A DNA stretch of 64,000 nt from Mesorhizobium sp. ZC-5. GTDB lineage: Bacteria; Pseudomonadota; Alphaproteobacteria; Rhizobiales; Rhizobiaceae. The stretch spans positions 1 to 64,000 of the forward strand of contig NZ_JAOWPT010000017.1 in NCBI RefSeq assembly GCF_025753855.1, written 5' to 3'. How positions within the stretch are numbered: the first letter of the stretch is position 1; each line of letters opens with the position of its first letter. The notes beneath the pieces were generated by a model. The model saw only the letters and a program-made list of their open reading frames with translations, had not been told where the DNA came from and made no database searches. Shown here one piece after another: positions 21,654 to 31,166 of this stretch. A program made the position numbers and the translations under genes.

Positions 21654-21723
21654 CGTTCCCTCCAACCTGCGCCTGGCGTGCGGATCACTGCCGCCGCGTC
21701 ATCGATCTGGCGCCGCGTGTGTC

Positions 21724-21779
21724 GGGCGGACGGCTTTCGTCATCGTCCGCCCAAACCGGCCGGGGATCAAGCCCCGGCC
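21724..21779. promoter_or_regulatory. Two consecutive hairpins between frcB and frcC
   Basis: GGGCGGACG at 21724-21732 pairs with CGTCCGCCC at 21744-21752, and GGCCGGGG at 21758-21765 pairs with CCCCGGCC at 21772-21779 with a 6-base loop. They lie in the gap after the binding-protein gene and are read in its message. As in the opp operon here, the position suits message stabilisation or partial termination after the abundant periplasmic protein. There is no T-run. Confidence 0.6.
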
Positions 21780-21812
21780 ATCGTGGTCACATGTTGCGAA
21801 TGATCGGAGCGC

Positions 21813-22847
21813 TTAGCCCCAGCACTTGTCCGTGCCTTCCTCGGTGTCGATCGAAGGCACCCCGTTTGCCGGCTTGTCGGTGACGAGGTTGACACCGGTG
21901 TCGAAGAACTCCTTGCCCTCGGTCGGCTTCGGCTTGGTGCCGTCCTTGGCGAAGGCGGCGATCGCCTCGATGCCGAGCGATGCCATCAGCAGCGGATATT
22001 GCTGCGAGGTGGCGCCGATGACGCCTTCCGCCACTGATTTCACGCCCGGGCAGCCGCCGTCGACCGAAACGATCAGCACCTGGCTTTCCAGGCCTACTGC
22101 CTTGAGCGCCTGGTAGGCGCCGACCGCGGCCGGCTCGTTGATGGTGTGGATGACGTTGATGGTATTGTCCTTCTGCAGGAGGTTCTCCATCGCCTTGCGG
22201 CCGCCCTCCTCGTTGCCATTGGTGACGTCGTGGCCGACGATGCGCGGATCGTCCTCGTCGCCGATCTTGTTGACGTCCTTGGTGTCGATGCCGAAGCCAG
22301 CCATGAAGCCCTGGTCACGCAGCACGTCGACTGTCGGCTGATCCGGGGTCAGGTCGAGGAAGCCGATCTTCGCATCCTTGGCGGCATCGCCGAGGGTCGC
22401 CGCGGCCCATTGGCCGATCAGCTTGCCGGCGAGGAAGTTGTCGGTGGCGAAGGTGGCGTCGGCGGAGTCGGCCGGATCGAGCGGCGTATCGAGAGCGATC
22501 ACCAGGATGCCCGCGTCGCGCGCCTTCTTGACGGTCGAGACGATGCCCTTGGTGTCCGAAGCGGTGAGCAGGATGCCCTTGGCGCCATCGGCAATGCAGC
22601 TCTCGATCGCCGCGACCTGGCTTTCACTGTCGCCGTCGATCTTGCCGGCATAGGATTTGAGATTGATGCCGAGTTCCTTGGCCTTTGCGGTGGCGCCTTC
22701 CTTCATCTTGACGAAGAAGGGGTTGGTGTCGGTCTTGGTGATCAGGCAGGCGCCGACCTCCTGTGCCGAAGCGGGCGCGGCAAAGCCCAGCAAAGCCGCC
22801 GCAGCGGCGCCGAAAACGGTCGATTTCAAGAATGCGGTCTTGGTCAC
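21813..22847 (-). CDS. frcB: Fructose-type periplasmic sugar-binding protein FrcB
   Basis: A 344-residue Peripla_BP_4 protein. The start is a GTG at 22845-22847 with GGGAGG 6 bases upstream; the ATG further upstream would give a basic, non-secretory N-terminus. The signal peptide [20 protein letters not shown] ends near ASA-QE. The mature part ([45 protein letters not shown], ending DKCWG) is very like S. meliloti FrcB as I remember it, which binds fructose and also mannose and ribose. It is the first gene of the operon, behind a palindromic operator. Confidence 0.93.
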   Translation of the reverse strand: MTKTAFLKSTVFGAAAAALLGFAAPASAQEVGACLITKTDTNPFFVKMKEGATAKAKELGINLKSYAGKIDGDSESQVAAIESCIADGAKGILLTASDTKGIVSTVKKARDAGILVIALDTPLDPADSADATFATDNFLAGKLIGQWAAATLGDAAKDAKIGFLDLTPDQPTVDVLRDQGFMAGFGIDTKDVNKIGDEDDPRIVGHDVTNGNEEGGRKAMENLLQKDNTINVIHTINEPAAVGAYQALKAVGLESQVLIVSVDGGCPGVKSVAEGVIGATSQQYPLLMASLGIEAIAAFAKDGTKPKPTEGKEFFDTGVNLVTDKPANGVPSIDTEEGTDKCWG

Positions 22848-22959
22848 GATAAACCTCCCAGTAAAACAAAACTGACGCCGGTTGGCCGACGCCGGACAAG
22901 CATCCGGGCACTCCCGTCGCCTGGATGTTCGCAGCAACGAAACATCAATTTAGGGGTGG

Positions 22960-22995
22960 TGTCAATTAATAAATCACTCTTATTTATTATTGACA
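22960..22995. promoter_or_regulatory. Probable ROK-repressor operator with back-to-back -35 boxes between frcB and frcR
   Basis: The divergent intergenic region holds a perfect AT-rich inverted repeat, TAATAAAT at 22967-22974 and ATTTATTA at 22982-22989 around a 7-base centre. It is bracketed by TGTCAA at 22960-22965 and TTGACA at 22990-22995. The outer hexamers are consensus -35 boxes pointing outwards to frcB (minus) and frcR (plus). The form fits operators of NagC/XylR-type ROK repressors, which favour AT-rich palindromes. Inference: one site represses transport genes and autoregulates the repressor. The -10 boxes are not obvious. Confidence 0.72.
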
Positions 22996-23051
22996 GCGTT
23001 CCCGGCGCACCGCATTGTTGGCAAAAGCATGGACGGGAACGGAGGCGTCCG

Positions 23052-24278
23052 GTGGAAACCGGCAACCCAACGATACGGCCCACGGAAACCGGCGAAAGCC
23101 GCTTTCATCGCGGCACAAACCAGAGCGGCATGCGCGACGCCAACGAGCGCGTGGTGCTGTCGCTGGTGCGCCGCCACGGCAGTCTGGCCAAGACCGATAT
23201 CGCTCGCATGACCGGCCTCTCCGCGCAGACCGTGTCGGTCATCATGCGCGAACTGGAGAACGAAGGGCTTTTCCTGCGCCAGGAGCCGATCCGCGGCAAG
23301 ATCGGCCAGCCGTCGATCCCGATGGCGCTCAATCCGGACGGCGCTTATTTCCTCGGCCTCAAGATCGGACGCCGGAGCGCGGAACTGGTGCTCATCGATT
23401 TCCTCGGCCAGGTGCGCGCGACGAAGCAGATGTCATACCGCTATCCGGCGCCGCGCGAGACCGTCGAATTCGTCACCGAAGGGCTCGGCGAGATCCGCGC
23501 CGGGCTGAGCGCTGTTCAGGACAAGCGGATCGCCGGGCTGGGCATCGCGATGCCGTTCGAGCTCTGGAACTGGGCCGACACCGCCGGCGCGCCGCGCGAT
23601 GTCATGGACCAGTGGCGTCATCGCGATATCCGCGCCGAGATCCAGGCCCAATGCAGCTTCCCCGTCTACCTGCAGAACGACGCCACGTCGGCCTGCGGGG
23701 CCGAACTGGTGTTCGGCCAGACCGGGGGCCTCAGGGATTTCATCTATTTCTATATCGGCGCCTTCGCCGGTGGCGGTATCGTGCTCAACGGGAGCCTCTA
23801 CAGCGGGCCTACCGGCAATGCCGGGGCACTGGGCTCGATGCCCGTTCCGGGAGCGGCCGGCAAGCCGATCCAGCTCATCGATGTCGCCTCGATCGCCATT
23901 CTCGAACAGGCGCTCAACGCGAGGGGGCGCGACGCCTCCCAACTCTGGACATCGCCCGAAGATTGGGGCGATCTCGGGGCCGAACTCGACAACTGGATCG
24001 AGGCGGCGTCTTCCGCCCTCGCCTATGGAATTGTCGCGGCCTCTTCGGTCATCGACTTCGAGGCAGCCATCATCGACGGCTGGATGCCGGCTTCGGTGCG
24101 GCAGCGGCTTGTCGCCGCCACGCAGGCAGCGATCAGCAAGGTCGACGTCGAGGGCCTGCGGATACCTTCGGTGCGCGAAGGGACGGTCGGCATTCATGCC
24201 CGGGCGCTGGGCGGTGCCAGCCTGCCGCTTTCGGAGCGATTCCTGATCAGTGCCAACGCCCTGTCGAAGGGGCTCTGA
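23052..24278 (+). CDS. frcR: ROK-family transcriptional regulator of the fructose transport genes (FrcR type)
   Basis: A 408-residue repressor if started at the GTG at 23052, which has GGAGG 7 bases upstream; an ATG at 23130 would give 382 residues and remove only a leader (RFHRGTNQSG). A winged helix-turn-helix (VLSLVRRHGSLAKTDIARMTGLSAQTVSVIMREL) precedes a ROK domain with GLGIAMPFELW, NDATSACGAELVFG and the glycine-rich IGAFAGGGIVLNG. The zinc-binding CxCGxxGC motif of classical ROK proteins is not apparent. It is divergent from frcBCA, with the operator in between, as in S. meliloti frcR. Confidence 0.87.
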   Translation: METGNPTIRPTETGESRFHRGTNQSGMRDANERVVLSLVRRHGSLAKTDIARMTGLSAQTVSVIMRELENEGLFLRQEPIRGKIGQPSIPMALNPDGAYFLGLKIGRRSAELVLIDFLGQVRATKQMSYRYPAPRETVEFVTEGLGEIRAGLSAVQDKRIAGLGIAMPFELWNWADTAGAPRDVMDQWRHRDIRAEIQAQCSFPVYLQNDATSACGAELVFGQTGGLRDFIYFYIGAFAGGGIVLNGSLYSGPTGNAGALGSMPVPGAAGKPIQLIDVASIAILEQALNARGRDASQLWTSPEDWGDLGAELDNWIEAASSALAYGIVAASSVIDFEAAIIDGWMPASVRQRLVAATQAAISKVDVEGLRIPSVREGTVGIHARALGGASLPLSERFLISANALSKGL

Positions 24279-24351
24279 TGGCAGCGGTTGCAACACATGC
24301 GGCGTGTCACTACGCCAGTTCCATCATCGAGACTGTCACCGAGGGCAAAGC

Positions 24352-25275
24352 ATGATCCTGTGTTGCGGCGAAGCGCTGATCGACATGCTGCCGCGCGAGA
24401 GCACCGCCGGCGAGCCGGCATTTGCCCCATATGCGGGCGGCGCGGTGTTCAACACCGCCGTGGCGCTGGGACGGTTGCGTGTTCCGGTCGGTTTCTTCTC
24501 CGGGCTTTCGTCTGATCTGTTCGGGCAGCAACTGCGCGAGGTGCTCGCCGCGAGCCACGTCGGCGCCGATTACGCGGCGATTTCGGACCGGCCGACGACC
24601 TTGGCATTCGTGCGGCTGGTCGACGGCCATGCCAGTTACGCTTTCTACGATGAAAACACCGCGGGCCGGATGCTTTCGCAAGACGACCTGCCGGCGCTCG
24701 CCGACGACGTCAACGCCATGCTGTTCGGGGCGATCAGCCTGATCCCCGAGCCCTGCGGCTCGACCTACGAAACGCTCATGCAGCGCGAGCACGGCCAGAG
24801 GGTCACGATGCTCGATCCGAACATCAGGCCGGGCTTCATCCCCGACCGGCAAAAACATCTCGACCGCATCCGCCGCATGATGGCGATGGCCGACATCGTC
24901 AAGCTTTCAGACGAGGATCTCGGGTGGTTCGGCGAACCGGGCACGCATGAGGACATCATCGCCAGATGGCTGGAAGGCGGACCGAAGCTGATCGTCATGA
25001 CGCGCGGCAGCCGCGGCGCCATTGCCTATTCGCGACACCACACAGTGGCCGTAGAGGCCAAGCAGGTAACCGTCGTCGACACGGTCGGAGCCGGCGACAC
25101 CTTCAACGCCGGCGTGCTCGCCTCGCTGCACGAACACGGCGTTTTGACCAAGGCAGCGCTTGCGGAACTCTCCGAAGAGACGATCCATGCCGCCCTGGCG
25201 CTCGGGATAAAAGCTGCCGCCGTTACGGTTTCCCGCCCAGGCGCCAATCCGCCCTGGCGCGACGAGCTTGGTTAG
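24352..25275 (+). CDS. PfkB-family sugar kinase, probable fructokinase
   Basis: A 307-residue kinase. It starts MILCCGEALIDMLPRES, has the substrate-binding GGAVFNTAVALGRL block near residue 30 and the PfkB signature 2 DTVGAGDTFNAG with the catalytic Asp. It lies 73 bases downstream of the ROK regulator and probably shares its transcript. The role inferred from context is phosphorylation of the sugar brought in by FrcBCA. In S. meliloti the frcK kinase follows frcA, so the position here differs. Exact substrate is uncertain. Confidence 0.88.
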   Translation: MILCCGEALIDMLPRESTAGEPAFAPYAGGAVFNTAVALGRLRVPVGFFSGLSSDLFGQQLREVLAASHVGADYAAISDRPTTLAFVRLVDGHASYAFYDENTAGRMLSQDDLPALADDVNAMLFGAISLIPEPCGSTYETLMQREHGQRVTMLDPNIRPGFIPDRQKHLDRIRRMMAMADIVKLSDEDLGWFGEPGTHEDIIARWLEGGPKLIVMTRGSRGAIAYSRHHTVAVEAKQVTVVDTVGAGDTFNAGVLASLHEHGVLTKAALAELSEETIHAALALGIKAAAVTVSRPGANPPWRDELG

Positions 25276-25399
25276 ACCGGTACCGGCCGGCGAAGACATC
25301 CTGACATCAGGTTGTCAGCATACCGTCGTGGGGTCGGTGGTATAATCGGGACACTGGGAGTTAGATCGACGTAGCCATTCCACCAAGGAGGAAACGCTC

Positions 25400-25753
25400 A
25401 TGACTACCGTGGAACTCGCCAAGGCCTTTACTGCCCTGCTCCAGCAGGGCGACCACGAAGGGGCCGCCAGGAAGTACAACGCCGACGACATAGTGAGCTA
25501 CGAAGCCATGGAAGGTCCGATGGCGGTCTGCAAAGGCAGGGACGCCGTCAAGCAGAAGGGCGATTGGTGGGCAGAAAACCATGAGGTTCACGGCGCTTCG
25601 GTCGAAGGCCCCTTCTTCAATGGGGATCAGTTCACCGTTCGTTTCAAGCTGGACGTGACGCCCAAGGCGACCGGTGAACGTGTCGTGATGGATGAAGTCG
25701 GGCTCTATACCGTCAAGGACGACAAGATCATCGAAGAGCGCTTCTTCTACTGA
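25400..25753 (+). CDS. Small NTF2/SnoaL-like fold protein
   Basis: A 117-residue single-domain protein beginning MTTVELAKAFTALLQQGDHEGAARKY with a strong AAGGAGG ribosome-binding site 9 bases upstream. The pattern of an N-terminal helix pair, YEAMEGPM, a conserved-looking WW pair and beta strands ending in KIIEERFFY fits the SnoaL-like polyketide cyclase/NTF2 superfamily, in which many members are uncharacterised. It stands alone between the kinase and the aminotransferase. No active-site assignment is possible. Confidence 0.8.
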   Translation: MTTVELAKAFTALLQQGDHEGAARKYNADDIVSYEAMEGPMAVCKGRDAVKQKGDWWAENHEVHGASVEGPFFNGDQFTVRFKLDVTPKATGERVVMDEVGLYTVKDDKIIEERFFY

Positions 25754-25787
25754 GCCACGTATTCCTCGATCACATTATATTTCGGGG

Positions 25788-25889
25788 CGGCTCGCGTTCT
25801 CGGCCGTACGCGAGCCGACAGTATCCGTTGCCGTCTTTTGCGCCGATTCCTGTGGTTAAAATCGCAGCCGCCGGTAACGCCGGCGCTGC
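25788..25889. terminator. Two hairpins downstream of the NTF2-like gene (possible terminator)
   Basis: A 9-base-pair stem CGGCTCGCG (25788-25796) with CGCGAGCCG (25809-25817), and a second stem with one bulge around 25864-25889 (GCAGC-C-GCCGG with CCGGCGCTGC) followed by TTTG. They lie between the NTF2-like gene and the aminotransferase gene on the same strand. The second resembles a weak intrinsic terminator. Uncertain. Confidence 0.35.
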
Positions 25890-25979
25890 TTTGTGCCAAA
25901 CGGACGCATGCTAGCGGTGCTTTCTAGGCAGCCCGTGGTCTGATATCAGCGCCGAAAGTCGAATACTCAGGAACGGAAT

Positions 25980-27122
25980 ATGCAATTCATCGATCTCGGC
26001 GCGCAGCGTGAACGCATCCGCGACCGTCTCGCCGCAGCCATCAACCGCGTCGTCGACGGCGGCAAATATATCCTTGGGCCGGAAGTCGGCGAATTCGAGC
26101 GCAAACTCGCCGACTATGTCGGCGTCAAGCATGCCGTTGCCTGCGCCAACGGCACCGACGCGCTTCTGCTGCCGCTCTATGCATCCGGCATCGGGCCGGG
26201 CGATGCGGTGTTCGTGCCGAGCTTCACCTTCGCGGCGACGGCCGAGGTGGTGGCGCTCGCCAAGGCCGAGCCGGTTTTCGTGGATGTGGACGCCGACACC
26301 TACAACATCGACATCGCCAGCCTTGAGGCGGCGATTGCCATGGTGAAGGCGGAAGGCCGGCTGAAGCCCCGCGCGATCATCCCGGTCGACCTGTTCGGAC
26401 TCGGCGCCGACTACGCCGCTCTTGAGAAGATCGCCGCGCGCGAAGGGCTGCTGGTGATTGAGGACGCGGCGCAGGCGATCGGCGGATCGGTAGGCGGCAA
26501 GATGTGCGGCGCTTTCGGCGACGTCGCCGGGACCAGCTTCTATCCGGCAAAACCGCTCGGCTGCTACGGCGACGGCGGCGCCATGTTCACCAATGACGAC
26601 GCGCTGGCGGAGCGGCTGCGTTCCTTCGCCTTCCACGGCAAGGGCGAGACCCAGTACGACAACATCCATGTCGGGTTGAACTCGCGCCTCGACACGCTGC
26701 AGGCGGCGATCCTGATCGAAAAGCTGGCCATCCTCGAAGACGAGATGATTGCCAGGCAGACGGTGGCCAAGCGCTACAACGAGGGCCTCGGCGATATCGC
26801 GAAAGTGCCGGTGGTGGCGGACGGAAGCCGGTCGGCCTGGGCTCAATATGCGATCGAGACCTCACATCGGGATGCCCTGAAGACGCATCTTCAGGGCAAA
26901 GAAATCCCGTCGGTCATCTACTATGTGAAACCCCTGCATCAGCAGGTCGCCTACCGGGACTTCCCGCAGGCACCGGGTGGGTTGGAGGTTTCCGAAACCC
27001 TGCCGAAGCACATATTGTGCCTGCCGATGCATCCCTATCTGGCGAAGACCGATCAGGACCGCATCATCGAGACGATTCGCTCCTTCCTCGAAGGCCAGTC
27101 GTCGCAGGCTGCCGCAGAGTAG
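25980..27122 (+). CDS. DegT/DnrJ/EryC1/StrS-family sugar aminotransferase (WbpE-like)
   Basis: A 380-residue PLP-dependent aminotransferase acting on keto sugars bound to a nucleotide. Seen: MQFIDLGAQRERIRDRL at the start, CANGTDALLLPLYASGIGPGD, VFVPSFTFAATAE, the PLP-contacting EDAAQAIGG and the Schiff-base Lys in SFYPAKPLGCYGDGG. The start and sequence style resemble WbpE, which transaminates UDP-3-keto-GlcNAcA. It stands close to the polysaccharide locus that has a UDP-GlcNAc-type 6-dehydrogenase, which supports, but does not prove, the same pathway. It is convergent with cysQ, 4 bases apart. Confidence 0.87.
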   Translation: MQFIDLGAQRERIRDRLAAAINRVVDGGKYILGPEVGEFERKLADYVGVKHAVACANGTDALLLPLYASGIGPGDAVFVPSFTFAATAEVVALAKAEPVFVDVDADTYNIDIASLEAAIAMVKAEGRLKPRAIIPVDLFGLGADYAALEKIAAREGLLVIEDAAQAIGGSVGGKMCGAFGDVAGTSFYPAKPLGCYGDGGAMFTNDDALAERLRSFAFHGKGETQYDNIHVGLNSRLDTLQAAILIEKLAILEDEMIARQTVAKRYNEGLGDIAKVPVVADGSRSAWAQYAIETSHRDALKTHLQGKEIPSVIYYVKPLHQQVAYRDFPQAPGGLEVSETLPKHILCLPMHPYLAKTDQDRIIETIRSFLEGQSSQAAAE

Positions 27123-27126
27123 ACCG

Positions 27127-27972
27127 CTAGGTTTCGCGCGGCAGTCCTTCGACGCGCCCGCTGGCGATGAAAGTCGGATTGGCGAAGTCCGGCTCGTCCG
27201 GGCGGCCCCGCTTCCCGTAGACAAGCGGGGTACCGTCGACCATCTCGGTAGTGCCGCCGGCGGCCCGGAGCACAGCGTCACCTGCCGCCGTGTCCCATTC
27301 CATGGTTCGGCCGAAACGCGGATAGAGATCGGCCTCGGCCGCGGCGATCAGGCAGAATTTCAGCGACGAGCCCACTGAGACGATCTCGGCGGTACGGAAT
27401 TTCAGGATGTAGGCATCGGTTTCCGGCGTCCGGTGCGAGCGGCTCGCAACGATCGTCAAAGGTTCGAACCCTTCCCTGACGATGATCCGCCGGCGGCCCA
27501 CCACCTGAAAATCTTCCGAGACATCGACCACTTCCGCAAATCCCGGCCGCCCGAGATAGAGCTTGCGGCTCACCGGCGCGAAGACCACGCCGATTTCCGG
27601 TGCACCCCCGCGGATCAGGGCGATGTTGACGGTGAAATCCGTGCAGCGGTTGATGAATTCCTTGGTGCCGTCGAGCGGGTCGATCAGCAGGAACGTGTCG
27701 CCGAGTTGGCGAGGGACAATGCCCTCCGAGCACTCTTCCTCGGCAACACATGCAATGCCGGGCAACGCGTCGCGCAGACCCTCCAGGATGATCTTTTCCG
27801 CACGTCGGTCCGCTTCGGTGACCGGCGAGGAATCGTCCTTCCGGCTCACCGTGATGTCGGAGTGAAAAATATCGAGCACCACACGCCCGGCCGCAAGTGC
27901 CAGGCGTTCGAACAGCGCCAGAACCGCGATGTCGTCAGATGCCGCCGCCGCTATCGTATTGCTGATCGCCAT
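27127..27972 (-). CDS. cysQ: 3'(2'),5'-bisphosphate nucleotidase CysQ
   Basis: A 281-residue inositol-phosphatase-family enzyme that removes the 3' phosphate of PAP, the by-product of PAPS use. Metal-binding motifs are present: EEE-type [17 protein letters not shown] and the C-terminal WDTAAGD. The start ATG at 27970-27972 lies inside the end of cysNC (38-base overlap); no later start is compatible with the conserved N-terminal helix. Third gene of cysD-cysNC-cysQ. An inositol monophosphatase role is less likely given the context. Confidence 0.9.
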   Translation of the reverse strand: MAISNTIAAAASDDIAVLALFERLALAAGRVVLDIFHSDITVSRKDDSSPVTEADRRAEKIILEGLRDALPGIACVAEEECSEGIVPRQLGDTFLLIDPLDGTKEFINRCTDFTVNIALIRGGAPEIGVVFAPVSRKLYLGRPGFAEVVDVSEDFQVVGRRRIIVREGFEPLTIVASRSHRTPETDAYILKFRTAEIVSVGSSLKFCLIAAAEADLYPRFGRTMEWDTAAGDAVLRAAGGTTEMVDGTPLVYGKRGRPDEPDFANPTFIASGRVEGLPRET

Positions 27973-29872
27973 TCTCGCGCTCGTGAAGCCATTCGTCCAA
28001 AACCTCTACCATCTCTTCGGGCGACCTGCCGAATGTTTCGAGATGGATTTCCGGTTTTTCCGGAGCTTCGTAGGGCGAATCGATACCGGTGAAATTCTTG
28101 ATCTCGCCGCCGAGCGCCTTGGCGTAAAGGCCCTTCGGGTCGCGCCGCGCGCATTCGTCGAAGGGCGTATCGACGAAGACTTCAATGAATTCGCCCTCTT
28201 CCAACAATTCGCGCGCCATCTGCCGTTCGGCGCGGAACGGCGAGATGAAGGATACCAGCACGATCAGGCCGGCATCGGCCATAAGGCGGGCAACCTCAGC
28301 GACACGCCGGATGTTTTCTACACGGTCCTCGTCGGAGAACCCGAGATCGCGATTCAAGCCGTGACGGATGTTGTCGCCATCAAGCAGGTATGTGTGATGG
28401 CCGGCGGAATGCAGCTTCTTCTCCAGAAGATTGGCAATCGTCGACTTGCCCGAGCCCGAAAGCCCGGTGAACCAGAGGACCGTGGGCTTCTGGTGCTTCG
28501 ACAGCGCCCTCGCCTTCTTGTCGACATCGAGCGACTGCCAGTGGATGTTGGCGGCGCGGCGCAGCGGATTGAGGATCATGCCGGCGCCCACGGTCGCGTT
28601 GGTCATCCGGTCGATCAGGATGAAAGCGCCAGTGGTGCGGTTTTCAGCGAAATTGTCGAAGGCGATCGGCGACTGCAGAGAGACGCTGACAACACCCACC
28701 TCGTTCATCTCAAGCGTTTTGGCAGCTTCGTGCGCGAAGTCGTTGACATTGATTCGATATTGCAGCTCGCTGACCGTGGCGCTGGCCTGATCCGTCTCGG
28801 TCCTCAGGATGTAGGAGCGGCCGGGCAGCAGCGCGCTTTCGTCAAACCAGACAAGGTTAGCAGCGAACTGGTCGGTGACCTGTGGGCGTGTGTATGGCGA
28901 GACCAGCATGTTGCCGCGCGACACCTCGACCTCGTCTTCGAGCACGATGGTGACGGCCTGTCCCTCAACGGCCCTTTGCAGATCGCCGCCTTGTGCCACG
29001 ATGCGCTTGACCCGCGACAGCTTGCCGGACTTTGCGACAACGATGTCGTCGCCCTTGCCGACGGAGCCTGAAGCGACGGTCCCCGCGAAACCGCGAAAAT
29101 CCAGGTTCGGGCGGTTCACATACTGGACCGGAAACCGGAACGGCCGGTCGACTGCAACCGCATTGATCGACACGTTCTCCAGGTGTTCGAGCAGGGTCGG
29201 TCCCGCATACCAAGGCATTTCGCTCGACCGGCGCGTGACGTTGTCGCCGTAGCGCGCCGACATCGGGATAGGCTCGATCGTCGCGAAGCCCAGCTCCGAC
29301 GCGAATTCGCGGTATTCGGCCGAAATGCGCTCGAAGACATTGCGATCGAAGCCAACCAGATCGAACTTGTTCACGGCAAGCGCGATGTGGCGGATGCCGA
29401 GCAACGACGCGATGATCGAATGGCGGCGCGTCTGACGCAATATGCCCTGGCGGGCGTCGACGAGAACGACTGCCAGATCCGCCGTCGAGGCGCCGGTTGC
29501 CATGTTGCGGGTGTACTGCTCGTGTCCCGGCGTATCGGCGACGATGAATTTGCGCTTCGGCGTCGCGAAGAAGCGATAAGCGACATCGATGGTGATGCCC
29601 TGCTCCCGTTCGGCTTCCAGGCCGTCGACCAGCAACGCGAAATCGATGTCGGCACCATTGGTGCCGTGCTTCCTGGAATCCTTTTCAAGCGCCGCGAGCT
29701 GATCCTCGAAGATCAGCTTGGTGTCATAGAGCAGACGACCGATGAGCGTCGACTTGCCGTCATCCACCGAGCCGCAAGTCAGAAACCGCATCAGCGATTT
29801 CTGCTCCTGCACCGCCAGATAGTTCCTGATGTCGTCGGCGACGGCAATTTCCTTGGTCATCACATGCTGCAT
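27935..29872 (-). CDS. cysNC: Bifunctional sulfate adenylyltransferase subunit 1 / adenylylsulfate kinase (CysNC, NodQ-like)
   Basis: A 645-residue fusion. The N-terminal half is an EF-Tu-like GTPase (P-loop GSVDDGKS at 34-41, [13 protein letters not shown] near 111-123, NKFD) that drives APS formation with CysD. The C-terminal part is APS kinase (P-loop GLSGSGKST at 470-478, then [17 protein letters not shown]). Together with CysD it makes PAPS. This fusion is the form called NodQ in rhizobia when it serves Nod-factor sulfation; nothing here distinguishes housekeeping from polysaccharide sulfation. It begins 2 bases after the cysD stop; an internal ATG four codons later is also possible. Confidence 0.94.
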   Translation of the reverse strand: MQHVMTKEIAVADDIRNYLAVQEQKSLMRFLTCGSVDDGKSTLIGRLLYDTKLIFEDQLAALEKDSRKHGTNGADIDFALLVDGLEAEREQGITIDVAYRFFATPKRKFIVADTPGHEQYTRNMATGASTADLAVVLVDARQGILRQTRRHSIIASLLGIRHIALAVNKFDLVGFDRNVFERISAEYREFASELGFATIEPIPMSARYGDNVTRRSSEMPWYAGPTLLEHLENVSINAVAVDRPFRFPVQYVNRPNLDFRGFAGTVASGSVGKGDDIVVAKSGKLSRVKRIVAQGGDLQRAVEGQAVTIVLEDEVEVSRGNMLVSPYTRPQVTDQFAANLVWFDESALLPGRSYILRTETDQASATVSELQYRINVNDFAHEAAKTLEMNEVGVVSVSLQSPIAFDNFAENRTTGAFILIDRMTNATVGAGMILNPLRRAANIHWQSLDVDKKARALSKHQKPTVLWFTGLSGSGKSTIANLLEKKLHSAGHHTYLLDGDNIRHGLNRDLGFSDEDRVENIRRVAEVARLMADAGLIVLVSFISPFRAERQMARELLEEGEFIEVFVDTPFDECARRDPKGLYAKALGGEIKNFTGIDSPYEAPEKPEIHLETFGRSPEEMVEVLDEWLHERENGDQQYDSGGGI

Positions 29873-29874
29873 GA

Positions 29875-30780
29875 TCAGAAATAGCCCTCGCGCTTCTTCT
29901 TTTCCATGGAGCCGGCTTCATCCTTGTCGATGAGGCGGCCCTGGCGTTCCGAGGTCCGGGCGGTCAGCATTTCGCTCACAACGGATTCGAGGTCTTCGGC
30001 ATCCGATTCAATGGCGCCGGTGAGCGGGTAGCAGCCCAGCGTGCGAAAGCGGACGAGGCGATTTTCGATGACTTCGCCGTCGCGCAGCTTCATGCGCTCG
30101 TCGTCGACCATGATCAGCATGTCGTCGCGTTCGACGATCGAGCGCTGCCTGGCGAAATAGAGCGGAACGATCGGGATCTCTTCCTGCAGGATGTATTGCC
30201 AGATATCGAGCTCGGTCCAATTCGACAGCGGGAAGACACGGATCGATTCACCCGGGGCCACTCGCGTGTTGTAGATTTTCCACATTTCGGGGCGCTGGTT
30301 CTTGGGGTCCCAGGTATGGCTGGCGTTGCGGAAGGAGAAAATCCGCTCCTTGGCGCGGGACTTCTCTTCGTCGCGGCGGGCCCCGCCGAATGCGGCATCG
30401 AAACCGTATTTGTCGAGCGCCTGTCTGAGCGCGACCGTCTTCATGACGTGCGTATGGGTGTTGGAGCCATGATCGAACGGGTTGATGCCCTGGCGAACAC
30501 CGTCCTCGTTGATATGCACCAGAAGGTCAAAGCCGTGCTTTACCGCCATGGCATCGCGAAATTCGATCATTTCGCGGAACTTCCAGGTCGTGTCGACGTG
30601 GAGGAACGGAAACGGCGGCTTGGCCGGATAGAAAGCCTTCATCGCCAGATGCAGCAGGACCGACGAATCCTTTCCTACGGAATACAGCATGACGGGCTTC
30701 GAGAACGTCGCGGCGACCTCACGGAAAATGTGAATCGCCTCGGCTTCCAGCCGATCGAGATGGGTGAGCCTTGCAAGCAT
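29875..30780 (-). CDS. cysD: Sulfate adenylyltransferase subunit 2 (CysD)
   Basis: A 301-residue PAPS-reductase-like ATP sulfurylase subunit, which makes adenylylsulfate from ATP and sulfate. It has the PP-loop [19 protein letters not shown] near residue 35, [36 protein letters not shown] and the C-terminal EKKKREGYF typical of CysD/NodP. First gene of cysD-cysNC-cysQ on the minus strand. Its promoter must lie in the 386-base region shared with the divergent dehydrogenase gene. Confidence 0.94.
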   Translation of the reverse strand: MLARLTHLDRLEAEAIHIFREVAATFSKPVMLYSVGKDSSVLLHLAMKAFYPAKPPFPFLHVDTTWKFREMIEFRDAMAVKHGFDLLVHINEDGVRQGINPFDHGSNTHTHVMKTVALRQALDKYGFDAAFGGARRDEEKSRAKERIFSFRNASHTWDPKNQRPEMWKIYNTRVAPGESIRVFPLSNWTELDIWQYILQEEIPIVPLYFARQRSIVERDDMLIMVDDERMKLRDGEVIENRLVRFRTLGCYPLTGAIESDAEDLESVVSEMLTARTSERQGRLIDKDEAGSMEKKKREGYF

Positions 30781-31166
30781 CGAGACGCCTTCTTGCGCGG
30801 GCAGGAATCCACCGCGCCCGTCCAGCGGAAATGCCGGACGTTTGAGAAGAGCAATGTCACGGCGAGGCGTGCATTCTCAAGGCGGCTGCGACCAATATGG
30901 CCACCAGCGCAGAAGCAGTTTTGCGCCGAACGGCGGAATCGGGGAAAGCCATTTCAGCAGGCCCATCCGAAGGCCGGAAACCGCCGTTTTCACCGGCCGA
31001 CTTGCCAGGGCTTCTGTGCAGCGCAGGCTTTCGGCAACGTCATGGTTTCGGCATCTGGCGCGCGCTGCCTTGCGGAAAATGCCGTTCGGCAATATGCCAC
31101 GTCACCGATCGGCCGAACGAGCGGATCGACACGCCAACGAGGCGACGAGCGACGAGAAAGCAGACA
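30781..31166. other. Divergent intergenic region between cysD and the UDP-sugar dehydrogenase
   Basis: 386 bases without a convincing gene. Open frames on both strands run through it but have no ribosome-binding site or recognisable protein. It must hold the promoters for cysD (minus) and the dehydrogenase (plus). I could not pick out consensus promoter boxes, a riboswitch or a repeat. Confidence 0.5.

Noticed and set aside
25312-25346. TTGTCA and TATAAT as a promoter for the NTF2-like gene
   Set aside because: The spacing between the hexamers is 23 bases, too long for a normal sigma-70-type promoter; the TATAAT alone may still be used.
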